A DNA stretch of 24,623 nucleotides from a virus. How positions within the stretch are numbered: position 1 is the first letter of the stretch; the number at the start of each line of letters is the position of its first letter. The DNA lies in the IMG/VR virus record IMGVR_UViG_3300044796_000398, positions 1 through 24,623 of that record; one strand, given 5' to 3'. The translations under genes and the position numbers were made by a program. The notes under the pieces were generated by a model. It was not told where the DNA came from and ran no database searches. It saw only the letters and a program-made list of their open reading frames with translations. Shown here in pieces: positions 20,707 to 24,623 of the stretch.

Positions 20707-22002
20707 TTACGCCCACGGTGGAAGTTTTGATTTCGGCTTTTCCTCTGGTTTTTCCCCGGGCTTTTCCTCAGGTTTTTTATCAGATTCAGATTTTGGCGTT
20801 TCTGTTGGAGATTTGCTTGGCATTGCACCTGCAGATTTTACAACATCACGCAAATTAGCAAGTTTCTGGTTTAGTTCTCCGGTGGTCGCAGATATAGTAG
20901 AGCAAGTTCCTGCTAATATTTTCAATTCATTTATTACATCAACGTATTGAGTATCAACAATATTTTCTCTATATAGTTTTGTAACCGCCCAACTATCTGA
21001 TTGAGAATCATCATCCCATTTTTTAAGAATGCTTAACACGATTGGTGCAGAATTAGCAATAGATCCCGCCAATTCACCAACTTTTTTATTTATTTCTATT
21101 GCCGCTTTATCTTGGCCAGAATTGATAAATTGTGCTGCGTTATTAGCTATGGCTAATTTTTTTTCATCTTCGTTTGATGCGACGGAAATTGTTAAAAATA
21201 TCTTTGTAAGTTGACCATTTACATTAAAAAAAGAATCTGATGCGTCTTTTAGGCTATTTAATTTATTTATAAATGGTGCCAAATGTTCTTTTTCTTCGGG
21301 TTTTAGATCGACAATTTCACCTAACGTTCCATCAATTTCTTTTTTTAATCCACGCGCTTTTGGCTGATTTAACCAATGAGCTAAAGCGCCAACACCAACG
21401 ACAGCTCCAAAAACGAGAGCGGCTATGCCTGCTGTGCCAGCAAGTCCAACACCGGCACCAATAGTAGCAGCAACACCAACGCCGGCAACGGCGGCACCAG
21501 CTACACCAGCGGCTCCAGCGCCCAAATCAGTGTCAGCTTTTTTAACAAGTCTTTCCGCACAACTATCAGCAAGAACCATCAATTCATTTTCATCATTTTT
21601 ATCAAGCATAAATGCAACCTTGATAACCTCATTCAATAAATCTCTATGAGCCTCAACGTATCTATGTTGTGTTAAAAGTCCATTATTAGGTTTTAATGCA
21701 ATGCCGCACATTATATCGTGCTGCTCTTTTAGATTTTCGACAAGACCGTTGACTCTATCATAAGCAGGCGCTATAATAACAGATTTTGGATGAGCTTTGT
21801 CAAGAACGTCATCATCTTTGCCGTTTGGTTTTATATGATAAAGAATCTCAATATCCGACATTGATTTTGTATCATATCGAGGATTTGTTTTTTCTTCGGC
21901 TGTTTTTGACATTTGTTCTTCGTCAGAAGAAGAAATGAGCCCCTGCTCAATTGCTATTTTGGCGTATTCGTCAAAAACATCCGTTGTTGCATATCTGCTC
22001 AT
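20707..22002 (-). CDS. Putative virion protein with Gly/Ala-rich membrane-active segment
   Basis: A 431-aa protein. ATG 22002 overlaps the previous stop (ATGA) and has AAAGGA upstream. Residues ~161-210 are a Gly/Ala-rich hydrophobic stretch with many G-x-x-x-G spacings (GVGVAATIGAGVGLAGTAGI, ALVFGAVVGVGALAHWL), like membrane-inserting or fusion-type segments. It is flanked by charged, helical regions (e.g. LVENLKEQHDIMCGIAL, LAPFINKLNSLKDASDSFF). The C-terminus is a Pro/Glu/Lys-rich tail (KPEEKPGEKPEEKPKSKLPP). No enzymatic motif is seen. It could be an internal ejection or tape-measure-type protein; I cannot assign a family. Confidence 0.6.
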   Translation of the reverse strand: MSRYATTDVFDEYAKIAIEQGLISSSDEEQMSKTAEEKTNPRYDTKSMSDIEILYHIKPNGKDDDVLDKAHPKSVIIAPAYDRVNGLVENLKEQHDIMCGIALKPNNGLLTQHRYVEAHRDLLNEVIKVAFMLDKNDENELMVLADSCAERLVKKADTDLGAGAAGVAGAAVAGVGVAATIGAGVGLAGTAGIAALVFGAVVGVGALAHWLNQPKARGLKKEIDGTLGEIVDLKPEEKEHLAPFINKLNSLKDASDSFFNVNGQLTKIFLTISVASNEDEKKLAIANNAAQFINSGQDKAAIEINKKVGELAGSIANSAPIVLSILKKWDDDSQSDSWAVTKLYRENIVDTQYVDVINELKILAGTCSTISATTGELNQKLANLRDVVKSAGAMPSKSPTETPKSESDKKPEEKPGEKPEEKPKSKLPPWA

Positions 22003-23168
22003 TTTAAATCCTTTGGTGAAAAGTTCTTACTTAATTGATTTTTAACATCATCGATAAAAAGATCGACCACTTGTTTACGAGATGAGAATCTATCTGGCAT
22101 TACCAAGCTACTTGTTCCCATTTTCTTTGGATCGCTTTTGAGTAATGCGGAAATGGTCTTAAACGTGCTGGATGATTCTATAACTTCTTGTGCAAGCGGA
22201 TATTGTTCCAGCTCCGGATATAAATCAAATGCCCAAGCAACAAGCATACTTTCAACAGATCCGCCGACCATCGGAACAACCCACATTTCACTGGATGAAG
22301 AAGATTGCGATGAATGTGGTTTTTCTTCTTTAGCAGCATCGGCTTCTGGTTGCGCCGGCGTAGCGGTCTCTGATTGTGCCGGGGCTGCTTTTGGAGCCTC
22401 TTTAACAGCGTCAGGAGCTTTTTTATGCCCTAACGCTCCTGCGATTGCCTCGGCCCCATACATAAGGCCGGCACCGACTAATACAGTTTTTAATATCCAT
22501 ATGACAAATCCACCAATAAGCCACATTCCTCTTGATGCCGTTTTGGGTCGGCTGAATAATTGACCAAATATCTTTTGTATCAATGTTCCGTCGCCACCAA
22601 ATAATAATGGTGTTTTTGGAAGATTGCCGGCTTCTCCGGTTGATCCGCCAAGAAGAGCGCGAAAAGCATCCAGGGGATCAGTTTGTTTGGCGGATAATTT
22701 TGCTAAATCTGAGTTGCTTAATTTTCTTAATGGCTCAAATAAATCATTCGGCGCCCCAGATTTAACCTGCGATCCGACAGCAGATTTACCAATTTCATTA
22801 AACTCGTCAGGATTTATTTGTTCGCCGGCTTCTAATTTAGGTTTAATTGCTGCAACAATTTTAGAAACAATAGATTGGATATCAAACCCAAATTGTGATG
22901 CTATTAAATAAATAGCACTGATAAGCGGATGAGCCCTAAATAAAACGGCCGGAACCATAAGAGCAAGAACACTTCCAACATATCCACCCGGAGCGTCTTC
23001 TTTTACGTGAGAAGAGACGAAACTTTTAATAGCGGAACCAACGCTGCCAAGCCCAAGAGAATCAAATAAACCTGCGCTCTTAATAATCGATCCATTGCCA
23101 AGCTCATATGCGGCAATTGTTTCGATTAAAATAGCATCTGATTTATATTGAAGATCAATGTTATTCAT
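21999..23168 (-). CDS. Putative membrane-associated virion protein
   Basis: A 389-aa protein starting MNNIDLQYKSDAILIETIAA. I choose ATG 23168 because AAAGAG precedes it and it overlaps the upstream stop by eight bases; the longer form from 23198 (MEKRREIKEL) has no ribosome site. Two hydrophobic segments are clear: residues ~64-93 (VGSVLALMVPAVLFRAHPLI, SAIYLIASQFG) and ~215-247 (MWLIGGFVIWILKTVLVGAG). A low-complexity Ala/Pro/Glu then Ser-rich linker follows (EAPKAAPAQSETATPAQPEA, SSQSSSSS). Membrane-spanning pairs in a virion operon suggest an ejected channel or injection protein, but this is inference. Confidence 0.6.
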   Translation of the reverse strand: MNNIDLQYKSDAILIETIAAYELGNGSIIKSAGLFDSLGLGSVGSAIKSFVSSHVKEDAPGGYVGSVLALMVPAVLFRAHPLISAIYLIASQFGFDIQSIVSKIVAAIKPKLEAGEQINPDEFNEIGKSAVGSQVKSGAPNDLFEPLRKLSNSDLAKLSAKQTDPLDAFRALLGGSTGEAGNLPKTPLLFGGDGTLIQKIFGQLFSRPKTASRGMWLIGGFVIWILKTVLVGAGLMYGAEAIAGALGHKKAPDAVKEAPKAAPAQSETATPAQPEADAAKEEKPHSSQSSSSSEMWVVPMVGGSVESMLVAWAFDLYPELEQYPLAQEVIESSSTFKTISALLKSDPKKMGTSSLVMPDRFSSRKQVVDLFIDDVKNQLSKNFSPKDLK

Positions 23169-24609
23169 AAGCTCTTTGATTTCTCGGCGCTTCTCCATGC
23201 AAATGCATTATGTCATCAATCTGTTTAGTAATTCCTTGATGCCAACGATTTACATAATTTTCATATTTTTCAGATTGTGCTGCCGGTGCGTTATTATTCC
23301 ATAAACGATTAGCTTTTGTAATTTGCCCTGTTAGCGCATGAAGAAACTGTTTATATCTTTCTATGTTATTCGGATCATCGCCGAAAAACTTTTGAGCCAT
23401 ATTTGCGCCGGGCTGCGTCTGAAAATCTTGCAATCTGATGACTGCCGGAGCTTCTGCCGCATCATAATCATAATCAAACCACGTTTTATTTCTTAAATCA
23501 ATCATTGCGGTTATAGGCGGATTGTTGCTTTTATATCTGCTACCTTCTTCGCCGCCTTCTTCGCCACTTTCAGAAGATGTTCTTGTCCCTTCCATATCTC
23601 CGATACCATGATTATGACCGTGGCCTTTTGTGCCTGCTTTACCGTCAGGCATACCGCCTGCGGCTCCTCCTAATTGATTTACTGGAACAATTGCTCTTGG
23701 ATTTGTAATTTTAAGTCTTTTAATTATATTATTTAATTGACCACGTAATGTAACAACGGCATCATAATATGCTCGCTTAATAGTTTTAGCACCAGCCGCA
23801 GCGGCATCATATTGATGCTTCGCTCTTGTTCTTAGCCAATTTAATAAAAACTCCCAATCAGCAACAGATAGCCCTATCTCAGCCGGCCCTTCTGTTTCAA
23901 GCGGAGTAACGCCAGATTCTACTTTAATGGAGTTTCGTTCTATAAACGCATTTAATGACCCGAGACCAGATAGATCTTTTGCTGATAATACCAGCGTTGC
24001 ACCTTGTTCAGTATCAGCGTCTATATTTCCGGAGCCAATACTTTCTGGCACTTTATCATAAATAGCGCCAGATCCTTCTGTTCCAACACCAATAGAAGAT
24101 AGTTTTTTGCTTATAGCTTTTGTATTTTCTTGAGCGGCATTAATAGTCCCGTCTTTATTTGATTTAGCGGAAGGATCCCACATTGGTCCCTGATAAAGCG
24201 TTTCTTCGGGGAGATATTTTTGCGCAATACCAATAGCTTTTGCAGTATTTGGGCCCCAAATACCATCAAACATATTTATCGTTGCGGTTGACGATGGGCC
24301 CGTATGAATGATTGCTAAACCGTCACTAGCGTTATAATTTGTTATTTTTGGAAACTTTGCCTTATTTCCTTCGACGCTTATTACGTTACCCAAATTATTT
24401 AGCATAAGCTGCATTTGAGCAACAGCAGCTTGATCCGGTTTGCTCATATCAGCAATACGTAATCCTGTTCCTGATTGACCAGATGATTGACCAGATGATT
24501 GACCAGATGATTGTTGAGATTTGTTTTGTCCGCCAGAGGCGGGTGTTTGCGGCGTTCCAGATTTAGGCTGTAATGTAATAGCTGATTTATTAAAGGCTTT
24601 TTTTGACAC
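23161..24609 (-). CDS. Putative virion protein with peptidoglycan-binding-like domain
   Basis: A 482-aa frame starting at GTG 24609 (then S-K-K-A-F-N-K); GGAC lies a few bases upstream and a possible TGA TGA stop of a preceding gene lies just before that. The frame is open to the right edge, so the true start could be outside. The N-terminal ~45 residues are a Ser/Gln/Gly linker with tandem SSGQ repeats. Residues ~55-130 include MQLMLNNLG and FDGIWGPNTAKAIGIAQKY, which resembles a peptidoglycan-binding domain 1. A His/Gly patch (GHGHNHGIGDME) lies in a second linker, and a C-terminal region (FLHALTGQITKANRLWNNNA) follows. The role is unknown; contact with the cell wall or capsid interior is possible. 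Confidence 0.6.
   Translation of the reverse strand: MSKKAFNKSAITLQPKSGTPQTPASGGQNKSQQSSGQSSGQSSGQSGTGLRIADMSKPDQAAVAQMQLMLNNLGNVISVEGNKAKFPKITNYNASDGLAIIHTGPSSTATINMFDGIWGPNTAKAIGIAQKYLPEETLYQGPMWDPSAKSNKDGTINAAQENTKAISKKLSSIGVGTEGSGAIYDKVPESIGSGNIDADTEQGATLVLSAKDLSGLGSLNAFIERNSIKVESGVTPLETEGPAEIGLSVADWEFLLNWLRTRAKHQYDAAAAGAKTIKRAYYDAVVTLRGQLNNIIKRLKITNPRAIVPVNQLGGAAGGMPDGKAGTKGHGHNHGIGDMEGTRTSSESGEEGGEEGSRYKSNNPPITAMIDLRNKTWFDYDYDAAEAPAVIRLQDFQTQPGANMAQKFFGDDPNNIERYKQFLHALTGQITKANRLWNNNAPAAQSEKYENYVNRWHQGITKQIDDIMHLHGEAPRNQRAYE
24473..24508 (-). repeat. Three tandem 12-bp repeats (SSGQ coding)
   Basis: GATTGACCAGAT occurs three times in tandem on the plus strand and encodes SSGQ units in the protein on the minus strand. 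It is a short in-frame tandem repeat of the kind that can vary in copy number by slippage. Confidence 0.85.
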
Positions 24610-24623
24610 AAGTCCGTCATCAG

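Noticed and set aside
20706-20828. Longer start (20828) for the 143-aa gene
   Set aside because: The extension is an out-of-frame reading of the Pro/Lys-rich tail of the 431-aa gene; ATG 20705 directly follows that gene's stop.

Overview
The window looks like the late, virion-structure region of a large tailed bacteriophage with an HK97-like capsid. Every gene I can support lies on the minus strand, so transcription and the text below run from right to left. Genes are tightly packed and mostly preceded by AAGGA-type ribosome binding sites. There are no tRNA, rRNA or CRISPR signals. The host cannot be named from the sequence.

Region 1 (24609-20274) holds four probable virion proteins. Two have strong hydrophobic segments (about 21999-23168 and 20707-22002), and two have weak similarity to peptidoglycan-binding repeats. 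Region 2 (20135-19437) is a probable capsid accessory or decoration protein, followed by an intrinsic terminator.

Region 3 (19341-15754) is the centre of interest. The major capsid protein (335 aa after splicing) is cut into four exons of 280, 15, 202 and 511 nt by three group I introns. P1, P10, the P/Q/R/S core, the terminal G and the reading frame all agree on the junctions. Exon 2 is a 15-nt micro-exon. Introns A (17974-19061) and C (16265-17311) carry LAGLIDADG homing-endonuclease genes in the loop between Q and R. The C enzyme has intact catalytic aspartates; the A enzyme has lost both. Intron B (17514-17958) has no nuclease gene. Instead it carries a ~170-bp internally deleted IS200/IS605 (TnpB-type) element between P and Q, with a near-consensus sigma-70 promoter placed directly before an omega-RNA-like end.

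Region 4 (15753-12769) starts with a strong terminator after the capsid gene. It then has three 22-bp-spaced direct repeats and a 9-bp inverted repeat in front of a tight three-gene cassette: an HTH plus SAM-dependent methyltransferase-like protein, an HNH endonuclease, and a GNAT-like/DUF2156-like protein. It reads as accessory cargo inserted in the structural operon.

Region 5 (12697-1) encodes adsorption-apparatus proteins: small proteins, a 1731-aa repeat-built fibre, a 713-aa probable beta-helix tail spike, a 398-aa fibre-like protein and a fibre gene that runs off the left edge. A free-standing GIY-YIG homing endonuclease with NUMOD3-type repeats lies between the last two and is split by a one-base frameshift in a seven-base homopolymer. 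A second gene (11320-11906) is also split by a frameshift.

Main novelty: a capsid gene that depends on three self-splicing introns, two of them only 15 nt apart at near-identical T|TACC sites, with a TnpB-family relic parked inside the intron that lacks a nuclease.
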